Counted from the first letter of the stretch, positions 7,820 through 17,378 are shown. The stretch is DNA of 64,000 nt from Pseudomonas sp. MM211 (GCF_020386635.1 NZ_CP081942.1:5146001-5210000); one strand, 5' to 3'. Numbers and translations are program-made. The notes: generated by a model from the sequence alone, not told the origin.

Positions 7820-8683
7820 ATGCCCGTTGACCTGCAAGCGCTCTACCCCAAACTGATCCACCTGATGCTGGACACGGTGTTTGTGGTCGATAGCGACAAC
7901 CAGATCGTATTCGTCAGCGCTGCCTGCGAGGCGCTGCTGGGTTACCGTGCCGACGAGCTGATCGGCACCACGATCACCCATTACATGCACCCTGACGATC
8001 TGGTTGCCACCAAGGCCTCCATTGTACGGGTCATGAATGGCCAGCCCCACTTCGATTTCCGCAACCGTTACATCCGCAAGGATGGCGGCATCGTCTACAT
8101 CCTCTGGGCGGCCTTCTGGTCTGAAGAGGTGGGCGCACGGATCGGTGTCGCCCGCGATGTGACGGCCCTCGCCAAGGCCGAAGAGGAGTTACGCTTCCTC
8201 GCCCATCGTGACCCGCTCACCAAGCTGACCAACCGCTCGCTGTTCAATGATCGGCTGGTATCGGCGCTGCGAGCGGCACACCGTCACAACAGCAATCTGG
8301 CGCTGCTGTTTCTGGACATCAACGACTTCAAGGGTATCAACGATCTCCACGGGCATGCCGCGGGCGATCAAGTACTCTGCGTGATCGCCCGCCGGCTGGA
8401 AAGCTGCGTGCGCGAGACGGATACGGTGGCCCGTTTGGGCGGCGACGAATTCACCGTGCTGTTGACGGATATCCAGTCGGAGAGCGCCGTCAGCGAAAAG
8501 GTGGCGCAGATTCTTGCAGCAATGGCCGAGCCATTGGGCGATGAATTCGACGGACTGAAAATGCCCTCCTGCAGCATCGGTGTGGCCCGCTACCCTGCGC
8601 ATGGGGAAGACGCCGACACGCTGCTCAGTCATGCGGATGGCGAGATGTATCGGGTTAAAAGACAGCGCTCTACTGCTCGATAG
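7820..8683 (+). CDS. PAS-GGDEF diguanylate cyclase
   Basis: 287-residue cytoplasmic protein that should make cyclic di-GMP from two GTP. A PAS/PAC sensor covers about residues 8-120 (VFVVDSDNQIVFVSAACEAL, then YIRKDGGIVYILWAAFW). A complete GGDEF domain follows at about 125-285 (AHRDPLTKLTNRSLFNDRL, VARLGGDEFTVLL). The RETD tetrapeptide five residues before GGDEF matches the inhibitory I-site RxxD, so product feedback is likely. No membrane segment is seen. A second, membrane-bound cyclase follows 209 bp downstream on the same strand. Confidence 0.9.
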   Translation: MPVDLQALYPKLIHLMLDTVFVVDSDNQIVFVSAACEALLGYRADELIGTTITHYMHPDDLVATKASIVRVMNGQPHFDFRNRYIRKDGGIVYILWAAFWSEEVGARIGVARDVTALAKAEEELRFLAHRDPLTKLTNRSLFNDRLVSALRAAHRHNSNLALLFLDINDFKGINDLHGHAAGDQVLCVIARRLESCVRETDTVARLGGDEFTVLLTDIQSESAVSEKVAQILAAMAEPLGDEFDGLKMPSCSIGVARYPAHGEDADTLLSHADGEMYRVKRQRSTAR

Positions 8684-8892
8684 CGAACCTGCGCAAGTGC
8701 CACAACCCCTTAATGCTCCCCGCCCTGACCTACTCACTTGGAACATGGATTTACTGAGTCTCCCCGCACTTGCTGCTCGCTGGCATGAGCAGGTTAACCA
8801 TGGTAATCAGTACCCGTGATGCACGCCTGCTCACGCAAGACGGTTACTGAAACACTTGATAGGCGCCCGAACATTTGGCGAGGTAGTAAAAA

Positions 8893-9933
8893 ATGTACGG
8901 CCCTGAAGAAAGCTTTGAGCAGAAGTCGTTCGTGCAACTGCGCCCCCTGGTACTCAGAAGCGACATTCTAGCGGCAGTAGCGGGCTTTCTGGTGCTCGTG
9001 GTGGTCGACGCGACACAAGGCATATCTCCGCTTCTCTACAGCTACTGCCTAGTCACCACACTCGCCTGCTACCTCACTTACCGGGCGACCACGACGCATC
9101 AGTTGTGGCTCACCGACTTGCTGCTGGTATGCACTACCACTGCGTGCCTGGGCTCGATAGCGAACGCGGTGGGTAACCCCATCACCTGGTTCTTGCCCAT
9201 CGGTTTGGTCATGAGCTTGCCGGTTTCGGCGATGCATGTTCGCCCATGGCACGCGTTGAGTACCGGGGCCGCGGTTTGGGCCACGTTGTTCTACGTGGTG
9301 CAACCAAGCTTCGAGCGCCAGCTGGATCTGACCCTGACGCTGATGCTCATCCTCGCGAGCATGATGGTCGCCATGCTGGTGTGCCAAACGTTTTGCCGCA
9401 TTCGCAAAAACGTTTTCGACTTACAGCAACAGCTTCATGACATGGCCTACAAGGACACCCTCACCGGCCTGCCCAACCGGCGTGCGTTCATGGAGGCGCT
9501 TGCCGCAACCGCCACAGATAACGCGGTGACAAGCCGGCTTTTTTTCCTGATGCTCGACATCGACGACTTCAAAAAGATAAACGACAGCTTCGGCCATGAG
9601 GTTGGCGATCGGGTATTGGTAGAAGTGGCCAAGGTGCTCAAAGAGCAAAGCAGCGGGCACAGCTTCGCGCGTCTGGGTGGCGAAGAATTCGCAGTCGCCG
9701 CCCACGTGGCAGATTTAGCAGCGGCACAGGGTCTGGCTCAGGGCATCGTCGACGCAGTTAACTCGAACCAGCTGTATGGCCTCAGCTTGTCGATCAGCGC
9801 AGGCCTGGCAGAACGCGAACAGGGCGAGCCTCTTACCAGCCTGATGCGCCGCGCTGATCTGGCGCTGTATGAAGCCAAACGCGAGGGTAAGAATCGCTAC
9901 GCCACGGCTGCCCGCGTGGCCCCTGTCGCCTGA
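8893..9933 (+). CDS. Membrane-bound GGDEF diguanylate cyclase
   Basis: 346-residue inner-membrane cyclase. Five or six hydrophobic helices fill residues 20-165, followed by a short helical linker (FDLQQQLHDMAYKD) and a GGDEF domain at about 180-340 (TLTGLPNRRAF, FFLMLDIDDFKKINDSFGHE, FARLGGEEFAVAA). The active motif is GGEEF, which is compatible with activity. The I-site position is SSGH rather than RxxD, so classic product inhibition is absent. It lies downstream of a soluble PAS-GGDEF gene, perhaps with its own promoter given the 209-bp gap. The signal sensed by the membrane part is unknown. Confidence 0.9.
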   Translation: MYGPEESFEQKSFVQLRPLVLRSDILAAVAGFLVLVVVDATQGISPLLYSYCLVTTLACYLTYRATTTHQLWLTDLLLVCTTTACLGSIANAVGNPITWFLPIGLVMSLPVSAMHVRPWHALSTGAAVWATLFYVVQPSFERQLDLTLTLMLILASMMVAMLVCQTFCRIRKNVFDLQQQLHDMAYKDTLTGLPNRRAFMEALAATATDNAVTSRLFFLMLDIDDFKKINDSFGHEVGDRVLVEVAKVLKEQSSGHSFARLGGEEFAVAAHVADLAAAQGLAQGIVDAVNSNQLYGLSLSISAGLAEREQGEPLTSLMRRADLALYEAKREGKNRYATAARVAPVA

Positions 9934-9963
9934 TCGCGCAGAAGCTGTGGTCGGCCAGCCATC

Positions 9964-10001
9964 ATGGCGTAGGCACTATCTGCCATCGGGCATGACGCCA
10001 T
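9964..10001. terminator. Possible bidirectional hairpin between convergent genes
   Basis: ATGGCGT (9964-9970) pairs with ACGCCAT (9995-10001), with a small nested TGCC/GGCA stem. It lies in the 84-bp gap between a rightward cyclase and a leftward oxidase gene. There is no T tract, so termination is only suggested. Confidence 0.3.
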
Positions 10002-10017
10002 AACAGTTAGCCAGCCC

Positions 10018-11175
10018 TCACGCCGGATGCGCGTCCGGCCACGCCCCTTCGCCAAGCAGTGCCGCAACGGTTCGCTCGCCCAGGCCGAGGCCCACGCTCA
10101 TGCCCAAGCCGGTGTGCATCAGCACCGCAGTCACGCCCTCGGCAGCACGCGACACGCTGAATGGCCCTGATCCGCGCGTACCGTATACGCCCTGCCAGCG
10201 CTCGAGCACCTGCAGGCGCCCGCCCAGGGTGTGCTCAGCCAGCTCGATGAGCAGATCATCCACGCCCTCCTCGTTGAACGGTACAGCATCGCTGCCGTAG
10301 TCGTGGGAGTCGCCGATGATCAGCTCACAGTAAGGCGTCGGGCTGATCAGCAAATGAATGCCGCGCTCTTCCAATATCGGGTAATCGCGGCGTATCTCGG
10401 TGCGGATCGCCTCTGCCTCGGGCAGATCGCTGAAGGCGCCGTAATGCACGCAGCTCAGTCCCGTGAGCACCGCGTGCTGCAGATCCAGCGGCTGCGCCAG
10501 CCGGGCCCGCAGCATCTGCAGGCGGCAGACCGACGGCTGCAACCTGGCCATCTGCTCGGCCAGCAAGGTCTGATAGTCGTGGCCGGAGCAGACGACGATG
10601 TGCCGTGCCGAAAAGCGCCCCGCCGTGGTCAGGGCACTGCCGGGCTCGACGTCCCGTACCAGCGTCGAAAAGTGGAAGTCGACGCCCTGGCCAGCCAGGT
10701 AATCGATAATCTGTGGCAGCGCTTCCCGGGAGAACAGCTGCTGGTCGTCCAGGCCATGCAGGGCCGCACGGTGATGGGCGAAGCGGCCGTCATAAAGACT
10801 GTCGAGGGCTGCCCCGCGCAGTAGTTCGGTGCGGTAGCCAAGCTCTTGGGCACGACCGGCGCAGAATGCCGACAGCATGGCCTCTTCGGCTTCGGTGCGG
10901 GCCAGCACCAGGGAACCCTGTTTCTTCATCGACAGCCCGGCGGCCGCGCCCAGCTGCGCCCAAAGGCCGTGGGACTGGCGCGCCAGGTCGAGCATCGGGC
11001 CGGGAGCCTGGCCGGTCACCAGGGCCTGACCAAAATTGCGAATGGATGCACCCAGAGGCGTGTAGCTGCGTTCGAATACGCGAACCTTGAGGCCGCGACG
11101 AACACCCGCCCAGGCATGAGCAAGGCCCAGTATCCCGGCACCTACGATCAGCAAGTCACAGTCGTGCTGACTCAT
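10018..11175 (-). CDS. FAD-dependent amine oxidase of phosphonate catabolism (TIGR03364/PbfD-like)
   Basis: 385-residue flavoprotein of the DAO (glycine/sarcosine oxidase) fold. The dinucleotide-binding motif LLIVGAGILGLAHAW lies at residues 8-22. The substrate domain follows, and a C-terminal FAD motif, HTGLGMSVGLGLGERTVA, is near residues 355-372. The start has GAGGAG 8 bases upstream. It is the last gene of the AEP operon, 66 bp after the binding-protein gene. Members of this phosphonate-associated group have been reported to oxidise N-methyl-AEP, and in some cases AEP itself, to phosphonoacetaldehyde. With phnX but no phnW here, it probably supplies PhnX's substrate. Exact substrate preference is not visible. 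Confidence 0.82.
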   Translation of the reverse strand: MSQHDCDLLIVGAGILGLAHAWAGVRRGLKVRVFERSYTPLGASIRNFGQALVTGQAPGPMLDLARQSHGLWAQLGAAAGLSMKKQGSLVLARTEAEEAMLSAFCAGRAQELGYRTELLRGAALDSLYDGRFAHHRAALHGLDDQQLFSREALPQIIDYLAGQGVDFHFSTLVRDVEPGSALTTAGRFSARHIVVCSGHDYQTLLAEQMARLQPSVCRLQMLRARLAQPLDLQHAVLTGLSCVHYGAFSDLPEAEAIRTEIRRDYPILEERGIHLLISPTPYCELIIGDSHDYGSDAVPFNEEGVDDLLIELAEHTLGGRLQVLERWQGVYGTRGSGPFSVSRAAEGVTAVLMHTGLGMSVGLGLGERTVAALLGEGAWPDAHPA

Positions 11176-11241
11176 GGAAAACTCCTCGAGAGGGACGTGG
11201 CCGCCGGAGCGGCCAGCAGATTGAAATGAAGAGCGCGCGGG

Positions 11242-12261
11242 TTACTGGCTGACCGGTTCGGACTTGCCGTCATAGCGCTTGCGCCATTCGGCGAGAATGC
11301 GGTCGCGGTTCTCCGAGGCCCAGTCGAAGTCGTTGTTGATCAGGCGTTGTTCGTAGTCGGCCGGCAGCTCCTGAAAGCGCTCGGCGATGCCCGGTTGAGC
11401 CAGGACGGCGAAGTTGGCCTTGTACAGTTCCATGGCCTCCCGGCTGGCAGCGAAGTCGGCAAGCTTCCTGGCTGCATCCAGGTGCTGAGTGCCCTTGATG
11501 ATGGCGCTCGCCTCGATCTCCCAACCCAGGCCCTCCTTGGGCAGCACGATGGCCAGCGGCGCACCCTTGCGCTTGAGCTGAATGGCCGGGTACTCGAACG
11601 AGATGCCGATGGGAAACTCGCCGGCGGCTGCCTGCTTGCAGGGTTTGGAACCGGAATGGGTGTACTGGCCGATGTTCTGGTGCAGCTTGTCCATGTAGGT
11701 CCAACCGCCGTCTTCGCCGAAGATCTGCAGCCAGGCGCTGACGTCCAGGTAGCCGGTACCGGAAGACGCCGGGTTGGGCATGACGATCTTGCCCTTGTAG
11801 ACCGGGTCGGTCAGGTCTTCCCACTTGGTCGGCTTCGGCAAGCCCTGCTTTTCGGCCTCGATGGTGTTGAAGCAGATGCTCGCGGCCCATACGTCCATGC
11901 CCACCCAGGACGGCGGATTGTCGCTGTCGCGGTAGTTAGCGCCGATCTTGTCCAGGCTGGCCGGCGCGTAGGCTTCGAGCATGCCCTGCTGTTTGAGGAT
12001 GGCCAGGCTGGAACCCGCCAGGCCCCAGACGGCATCGGCCTGCGGGCGATCCTTCTCGGCCAGCAGCTTGGCGGTGACGATACCGGTAGAGTCGCGTACC
12101 CACTTGATGCGGATATCCGGATGCTGCTTCTCGAATGCCTGCTGGTAAGGCTTGAGCTGTTCGACTTCCAGGGCGCTGTAGACGGTCAGTTCGGTGGCGG
12201 CCTGGGCATGCAGGGCGCCGGCGGCGAGTAGGCCAGCGGCAAGGGCGATGCGCTTGAACAT
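11242..12261 (-). CDS. ABC transporter periplasmic binding protein for 2-aminoethylphosphonate
   Basis: 339-residue extracytoplasmic solute receptor of the iron/AEP/polyamine type II family. The signal peptide MFKRIALAAGLLAAGALHA is cut after AQA near residue 21. The mature chain starts TELTVYSALE, typical of this family, and has the domain-crossing segments WGLAGSSLAILKQQG and MPNPASSGTGYLDVSAWLQ. The start at 12261 gives the signal peptide at the N-terminus; a longer in-frame reading upstream is in the wrong frame for phnX and is a shadow. It lies 50 bp after phnX. The AEP specificity comes from operon partners. Confidence 0.85.
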   Translation of the reverse strand: MFKRIALAAGLLAAGALHAQAATELTVYSALEVEQLKPYQQAFEKQHPDIRIKWVRDSTGIVTAKLLAEKDRPQADAVWGLAGSSLAILKQQGMLEAYAPASLDKIGANYRDSDNPPSWVGMDVWAASICFNTIEAEKQGLPKPTKWEDLTDPVYKGKIVMPNPASSGTGYLDVSAWLQIFGEDGGWTYMDKLHQNIGQYTHSGSKPCKQAAAGEFPIGISFEYPAIQLKRKGAPLAIVLPKEGLGWEIEASAIIKGTQHLDAARKLADFAASREAMELYKANFAVLAQPGIAERFQELPADYEQRLINNDFDWASENRDRILAEWRKRYDGKSEPVSQ

Positions 12262-12311
12262 GGTGTGGTTCCTGTGTGCGAAGGATGGGCGTACGAATAG
12301 GGAAAACGGAC

Positions 12312-13139
12312 TCAGCAGCCTTGCGGGCTTTCGCCGCGAGCCAGACGAGCGTTGATGGCCTCGATGACCTGCGGCAGATCGGCCAGGGTGTCGATCAGGT
12401 AATGGGGCTGGCTGTCGGCGAACAACGCATCGATGCGCTGACGCTCGGCCTCCAGGCGCTCGGTAGGCAGCGCCTGGTACTGCTCCCAAGTGAGGCCGAG
12501 AAAGTTGCCCGAGAAGCGCAGCGCTACCGTCCACATGCCAGCACCACGGCCCTCGAGAATGCCGGGCTCGGTGTCATCGACCTTGACGCAGGCGGCCACG
12601 TCGTCGAGCCCCAGAGCGATCACGTTGGCCAGCGCCTGAGCGGGGCTCGGGCGGCCCTTGGGCACTTCATCGGTGGCGACGACATGGTCCGGGCAATAAC
12701 CGGCCGCAGCAGCCAGCTCGACCACCTGTTGCATGACGACCTTCGGGTAGCCTGAACAGCTGCCGATTCTCAGGCCGCGTTCACGCAGGCTGGCCACCGC
12801 CTCCAGCGCTCCGGGAATCGGCGCTGAATGCTCGCCGACCTTAGCGATCTGCAGAGGCATGAAGCGCTCGTAGATGGCGGTCACGTCGGCATCGCTCGGC
12901 AGGCGCCCGAAACGTTTCTGGAAGCGCTCGGCGACCGCGGGCTGGTCGCACAGGGTACGGATGTGATCCCACTTGCCCATGCCCATGGGGCCGCGAGCTT
13001 CAGCGAGGCTGATCTGTACGTCGAACTCGGCGAACGCCTCGACGAAGATGCGGGTCGGGGCGAAGGAGCCGAAATCGACCACGGTGCCCGCCCAGTCGAG
13101 GATAACGGCCTGCAGATGATCGGGGTGCTGGTAGCGCAT
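12312..13139 (-). CDS. phnX: Phosphonoacetaldehyde hydrolase (phosphonatase)
   Basis: 275-residue HAD-superfamily enzyme that cleaves phosphonoacetaldehyde to acetaldehyde and phosphate. The nucleophile motif [11 protein letters not shown] puts Asp15 in the DxAGT form special to phosphonatases. Lys56 in [10 protein letters not shown] is the expected Schiff-base lysine of the cap domain. [11 protein letters not shown] is motif II, and [20 protein letters not shown] holds the motif IV acids. The length matches the family. It sits between the permease (17 bp upstream) and the binding-protein gene, so uptake and C-P cleavage are co-expressed. This is the most certain member of the cluster and fixes its function. 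Confidence 0.93.
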   Translation of the reverse strand: MRYQHPDHLQAVILDWAGTVVDFGSFAPTRIFVEAFAEFDVQISLAEARGPMGMGKWDHIRTLCDQPAVAERFQKRFGRLPSDADVTAIYERFMPLQIAKVGEHSAPIPGALEAVASLRERGLRIGSCSGYPKVVMQQVVELAAAAGYCPDHVVATDEVPKGRPSPAQALANVIALGLDDVAACVKVDDTEPGILEGRGAGMWTVALRFSGNFLGLTWEQYQALPTERLEAERQRIDALFADSQPHYLIDTLADLPQVIEAINARLARGESPQGC

Positions 13140-13156
13140 GTAGATGCTCCGGGAGA

Positions 13157-14866
13157 TCAAAGGCCAGGCGCCGCACGCCAAGCCTGGGAGCGTCGCAGCA
13201 AGCCGCGCGAAGCCCAGGCCAGCAGGAGCGATACGCTGGCGGAGGTGAGAAGAATGAGAGTCGACATGGCGGCGGCACCGCCGACGTTGCCGGCATCGTC
13301 CATGTTCAGCACGGCAACCGACGCCACCACGCTGTCCGGGCTGTAGAGGAAGATCACCGCCGAGACGGTAGTCATCGCCGAAACGAACAGATAGCGGACG
13401 ATATCCAGCAGCGCCGGCAGGCAGATCGGTACCGTCACCCGCAGGAAGTGGCGCAGCAGCGGCACCTTCAACGACAGCGCGGCGGACTCGAACTCGCCAT
13501 CGAGCTGACGCAGCGCGGCGGCTGCGGTCATCTGCGCAGTGGTCAGAAAGTGCGCCACGGTGCACACCACCAGCAGAGCCAGGCTGCCATAAAGCCCATG
13601 CAGCGGATTGGCCGGCAGGTTGAAGAAAAAGACGTAGCCCAACCCGAGCACCAGGCCGGGCACGGCCATGGGGATGAAGCACAGCAGGCGCAGCACTTGG
13701 GTCAGCGGGTTTTGCCGGGTCTTTTCCAGCAAGTAGCTGCCAGTGAAGATCAGCACGCTGCCGAACAATGCCGTGGCAGTCGCCAGCAACAGGCTGTTGC
13801 GGTAGGCCAGCCAGCCACCGGGCAGATCCGAGAATGCGTAGTTGTGCAGCGACAGCGACAGGTCGTAGGGCCAGAATTTGACCAGCGACGAGTAAACCGC
13901 CATGCCGAACACGCCGAGCAGAACCGTACACACCAGTACCACCAGCAGCAGAAAGGCGCTGTCTCGACCCGACCGGGGCTGGGGGTGATAAACCTGGGCA
14001 CGACCGCCCATGGCATCGCGCTGACGGCGGCGCAACCAGAAGTCGACGCTGAAACTGAACAGCGCCGGCAGCAGCAGGAACAGCCCGATCAGAGCACCAC
14101 GGCCAAACTGCTGTTGGCCGAGCACCGCCTTGTAGGCTTCCAGCGCCAGCACCTGATAGTCACCACCGACCACCACAGGCACGCCGAAGTCGGTGATGCA
14201 CAGGGTGAACACCAGGCAGCCAGCTGCGAAGACGCCTTGTCGGCTACCTGGCCAGGTGATGCTGCGAAAGGCGCGCCAGGGCGAGGCGCCCATGCTCGAA
14301 GCGGCGTCGAACAGGCGCGCGTCAGCCAGCGCCAGAGCGCTGAGCAAGACCATCAGTGCATGGGGAAAGGTGTAGATCGCCTGGCCCAGCACGATGCCCC
14401 AGAAACCGTAGATGCTGTCGGGCATCCAGTCGCGCAACATCCCTTGATTGCCGAACAGGTAGATCAGCGCGATCCCCGGCAGCATCGAGGGCGCCAGCAG
14501 AGGCAGCAGCGATATGCCGCGCCATAGCCCCTTGCCCGGCAGACAGGTACGCAGCAGGCCGTAAGCGAAGCCATAGGCCAGGGGCAACACGATCATCACC
14601 ACGGCCAGGGCACTGGTCAGGCTGTTGCCGAGCAGCCAGCGAAAATTGGCACTGCCGAACAGCTCTGCAGCCGCCGCCAGACCACCGCCCTGCGCCGGGT
14701 CACCCGCCAGCCCGCGCCAGAGCATGGCCAGCAAGGGCAGGAGCACGGCCAGCACCAGAAGCACCAGTAACAGCCACTGCCCGCCCAGTACGAACAGCCG
14801 GTCGGCGGTATCCGTCGAGCGCTGCGAAGGTTTCGCTACACGCTGCGCCGTCACGACCTGCTCCAT
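13157..14866 (-). CDS. ABC transporter permease, fused double-permease type (AEP uptake)
   Basis: 569-residue inner-membrane permease made of two BPD-type halves in one chain, as in Fe3+/AEP importers. Each half has about six helices. The coupling-loop signatures are near [20 protein letters not shown] (first half) and [20 protein letters not shown] (second half). The start at 14866 begins [10 protein letters not shown] and shares one base with the ATPase stop (TGATG overlap), which argues for translational coupling. It is followed 17 bp later by phnX. This double form is the one annotated as the AEP transporter permease in phosphonatase clusters. Confidence 0.88.
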   Translation of the reverse strand: MEQVVTAQRVAKPSQRSTDTADRLFVLGGQWLLLVLLVLAVLLPLLAMLWRGLAGDPAQGGGLAAAAELFGSANFRWLLGNSLTSALAVVMIVLPLAYGFAYGLLRTCLPGKGLWRGISLLPLLAPSMLPGIALIYLFGNQGMLRDWMPDSIYGFWGIVLGQAIYTFPHALMVLLSALALADARLFDAASSMGASPWRAFRSITWPGSRQGVFAAGCLVFTLCITDFGVPVVVGGDYQVLALEAYKAVLGQQQFGRGALIGLFLLLPALFSFSVDFWLRRRQRDAMGGRAQVYHPQPRSGRDSAFLLLVVLVCTVLLGVFGMAVYSSLVKFWPYDLSLSLHNYAFSDLPGGWLAYRNSLLLATATALFGSVLIFTGSYLLEKTRQNPLTQVLRLLCFIPMAVPGLVLGLGYVFFFNLPANPLHGLYGSLALLVVCTVAHFLTTAQMTAAAALRQLDGEFESAALSLKVPLLRHFLRVTVPICLPALLDIVRYLFVSAMTTVSAVIFLYSPDSVVASVAVLNMDDAGNVGGAAAMSTLILLTSASVSLLLAWASRGLLRRSQAWRAAPGL

Positions 14867-15906
14867 CAGGCGAACACCTGCAGGCTGCGCGGCGGCAAGG
14901 CCACGCGAATCTGCTCGCCGTGCAGATGCGGCAGCGCTTCGGGGGCCATTTCGGCCAACAGCGCGTGACCCGGCAGATCGTCGAGTTCGAAGCTCAGGCG
15001 GCAGCGATTGCCGAGGAAGGTGAACTCGCGCATACGCGCCGGGAACAGGTTGTCCTGCTCCAGCTCGGGGTTGACCAGGATCGCTTCGGGGCGGCAGAAC
15101 AGACGCCCGCCCGCACCTTGCCCGGTGTCTGCCAGGCGCATGCTCAGCCGACCGACGCGGGCGTGGGCGCCATCGCGCTCGAACGGCAACCAGTTGCCCT
15201 GGCCGACGAACTCGGCAACGAAAGGCGTCGCCGGTGCGTTGTAGATGGTCTGTGGCGTGGCGTACTGCTCGATCCGCCCCTGGTTCATCACCGCGATGCG
15301 GTCGGCCATCAGCATGGCCTCTTCCTGATTGTGCGTGACCATCAGGGTGGTGATGCCAAGCTGGCGCTGCAGGCTGCGCAGCTCGCCGCACAGGTGCTCA
15401 CGTACCTGGGCATCGAGGGCCGACATCGGCTCGTCGAGCAACAACAGCGAAGGGCTCGGCGCCAGGGCGCGAGCCAATGCCACACGCTGTTGCTGGCCGC
15501 CGGAGAGCTGTGCCGGGTATTTGTGCCCGCTGCTGCTCAGGCTGACCAACTCGAGCATCTCTTCGACGCGCCGACGAATCTCATCTCGCCCACGGCCGGA
15601 CAGGCCATAGGCGATGTTCTGGGTGACCGTCAGGTTGGGGAATAGCGCGTAAGACTGGAACAGGATGCCGTAGTCACGCGCCTGGGGCGGCAGCGCGGAA
15701 ACGTCTCGTCCGGCGAAGTGCAGGCTGCCCTGCTCCTGATGCTCCAGGCCGGCGATGCAGCGCAGCAGCGTGGTCTTGCCGCAGCCGGATGGCCCGAGCA
15801 GGCAGACCAGCTCGCCGGCTTTGACATCCAGTGATACGCCATCCAGCGCTTTGAAGGTGCCGAAGCCTTTATGAATGTCGCGCAGTTGCAGATCGACGGT
15901 AGCCAT
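14866..15906 (-). CDS. ABC transporter ATP-binding protein (AEP uptake)
   Basis: 346-residue ATPase that energises the importer. Walker A is GPSGCGKTTLL at about residues 40-50. The signature LSGGQQQRVALARALA and Walker B LLLLDEPMSALDAQ follow at about 138-170, and the switch His is in TLMVTHNQEEAM. The C-terminal about 100 residues look like the TOBE regulatory domain of the PotA/FbpC type. The start MATVDLQLRD has GAGG about 9 bases upstream; an upstream extension has no site. It is the first structural gene of the operon, 122 bp after the LysR gene. Confidence 0.9.
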   Translation of the reverse strand: MATVDLQLRDIHKGFGTFKALDGVSLDVKAGELVCLLGPSGCGKTTLLRCIAGLEHQEQGSLHFAGRDVSALPPQARDYGILFQSYALFPNLTVTQNIAYGLSGRGRDEIRRRVEEMLELVSLSSSGHKYPAQLSGGQQQRVALARALAPSPSLLLLDEPMSALDAQVREHLCGELRSLQRQLGITTLMVTHNQEEAMLMADRIAVMNQGRIEQYATPQTIYNAPATPFVAEFVGQGNWLPFERDGAHARVGRLSMRLADTGQGAGGRLFCRPEAILVNPELEQDNLFPARMREFTFLGNRCRLSFELDDLPGHALLAEMAPEALPHLHGEQIRVALPPRSLQVFA

Positions 15907-15989
15907 GCCAGGAACCTCGTTTGGAATCGAACGAGTGTCATCTTGGGGCCGGCATGCGAAGGCTTTGTGGCAGTAGGGCAAAAGCCGCC

Positions 15990-16001
15990 GATAGTGGTAT
16001 C
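15990..16001. promoter_or_regulatory. Candidate LysR site upstream of the AEP operon
   Basis: GATA-GTGG-TATC is a perfect 4-4-4 palindrome in the 122-bp space between the LysR gene and the ATPase gene. Its A+T arms suit a LysR T-N11-A type site. The promoter for the operon should be in this gap. Binding is conjecture. Confidence 0.25.
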
Positions 16002-16028
16002 AGCGTTTTTATGAAGACAACGCCCTGA

Positions 16029-16892
16029 TCAGGCCTCGGTGTACTCGCGGGCGATAGCCAGGAAGGCCGCTGGCAGGCGCGCCTGGCGGCGTTCGCGCAG
16101 GCAGTAGAGGTATTCGGGAATCAACGGTGCGCCGTCCAGGGCGATGACGCGCAGCTCCTGATTGTCCGGCACCTCGTGACGGGCGATGACACTGATGCCG
16201 ATATTGCGCAGCACCGCCTCGCGAATCGACTCGCGGCTGCCGATTTCCAGCAACGGCCCCAAGGCGACACCGGCCTCACGCAGCATCTGCTCGGTGAGCT
16301 GGCGCGTGGTCGAGCCCACTTCGCGCATCAACAGACAGTGCCCGGCCAGCGCTGAGGGCGGCAAACGCTTGTGATTAGCCAGCGGATGGCTGCGGTGTAC
16401 GGCCAGCACCAGGGGATCCTCGCCGAGCAGCAAACGGGTGAAGCGCGAATCCTCTTCCAGTTGTGAGGATGCGGCCAGATCGACTCGATACTCCTCCAGC
16501 GCCTCGATCACCTGCAGTGAATTGCCGATTTCCAGCGTCACCTGGATCTGCGGCAGGCGCTCGCGAAAGCGTTGAACCAGGTCGAGCACGTAGTACGGAG
16601 CGGTAGCGGCGATGCGCAGGCTGCCCTGTAACTGGCCGCAATTGCGCAGGTAGAACTCGATATCGGCTTCCTGCTGCAGCAGCGCCTGCACCATCGGCAG
16701 CAGGCGCGCGCCATCCTCGCTCAGGGTGAAGCGCCGCCCGCCTCGGTAGAACAGCTCGACACCATACTGCGCCTCCAGATTGCGAATCTGGGTGGTGACC
16801 GTAGGCTGGCTGAGGCCGAGCTTCTTCGCCGCATGAGTGATGCTGCCCAGGCGGGCGACCATGTGAAAGGACTTGAGCTCGGCAGAAAGCAT
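16029..16892 (-). CDS. LysR family regulator of AEP catabolism
   Basis: 287-residue LysR regulator. The winged helix-turn-helix is at about residues 3-60 (SITHAAKKLGLSQPTVTTQI, then RNLEAQYGVELF), and the inducer-binding domain runs from about 90 to the end. The chosen start, MLSAELKSFHMVARLGS, aligns with LysR proteins from phosphonate clusters. In-frame ATGs further upstream (16922 and 16976) add 10-28 residues and cannot be excluded, because no start has a strong ribosome site. It is on the same strand as the operon it probably activates, in contrast to the usual divergent layout. Confidence 0.82.
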   Translation of the reverse strand: MLSAELKSFHMVARLGSITHAAKKLGLSQPTVTTQIRNLEAQYGVELFYRGGRRFTLSEDGARLLPMVQALLQQEADIEFYLRNCGQLQGSLRIAATAPYYVLDLVQRFRERLPQIQVTLEIGNSLQVIEALEEYRVDLAASSQLEEDSRFTRLLLGEDPLVLAVHRSHPLANHKRLPPSALAGHCLLMREVGSTTRQLTEQMLREAGVALGPLLEIGSRESIREAVLRNIGISVIARHEVPDNQELRVIALDGAPLIPEYLYCLRERRQARLPAAFLAIAREYTEA

Positions 16893-17054
16893 TTCCGATG
16901 CGGCGCCTCGGGTCGGCAAACCCATCAAGGCTGCCTGGTTAAAGGAGTGGGGATGGTACGCCGCTGAAGTTATCAACGGCTACTGCTCCAAAGCCGGCGA
17001 GCCATGCCTCGGCCTTGGCTTCTTCCTGAACCCCGTAGCGTCGGCGACGCAAAC

Positions 17055-17354
17055 TCAGGTTTCGACGCCCTCCTTGAAAGACGGCGAAGGCCTCTCGGCT
17101 TCGCGCTGGGGGTTGTCCTCCGCGGCTTCGCCCTCAGGCTGGCCTAGCAATTCGCTGGCCGATTTCTGTACCTGATCGATCTGCTCGTTAAAAGCATTGA
17201 GGGTGTCGCTGACCGCTTCGCGAGCGATCTCCTGCACGGCCTGCTCGGCCTTTTCGGTGAGTTTCTGTGCCGACTCTTCGGCGACACCGCAGCCGGCCGA
17301 GGTCAAACCGATCACGGCTACCAGAACCAGCGCAGCAATGGGTGATGGATTCAT
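17055..17354 (-). CDS. Small alpha-helical lipoprotein (paralogue of the gene at 4940-5218)
   Basis: 99-residue predicted lipoprotein of unknown function. The signal sequence ends GLTSAGC with Cys22. The mature part is one long amphipathic helix (AEESAQKLTEKAEQAVQEIA, then REAVSDTLNAFNEQIDQVQK) and an acidic, proline-rich tail. GGAG lies about 9 bases before the ATG. The segment order and many positions match the 92-residue lipoprotein at 4940-5218. It lies 51 bp after the TerC-family gene on the same strand, separated by a GC hairpin. It may therefore be read through from that gene at a lower level. Confidence 0.75.
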   Translation of the reverse strand: MNPSPIAALVLVAVIGLTSAGCGVAEESAQKLTEKAEQAVQEIAREAVSDTLNAFNEQIDQVQKSASELLGQPEGEAAEDNPQREAERPSPSFKEGVET

Positions 17355-17378
17355 GGATCATCTCCAGAGGTGATGAAG

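Noticed and set aside
11242..12534. Longer 430-residue start for the AEP binding protein
   Set aside because: The added N-terminus overlaps phnX on the same strand, is Arg/Pro-rich, and would bury the signal peptide.
13157..15391. 744-residue version of the AEP permease
   Set aside because: The first 175 residues read the ATPase gene in a wrong frame. The start at 14866 overlaps the ATPase stop and opens a normal permease.
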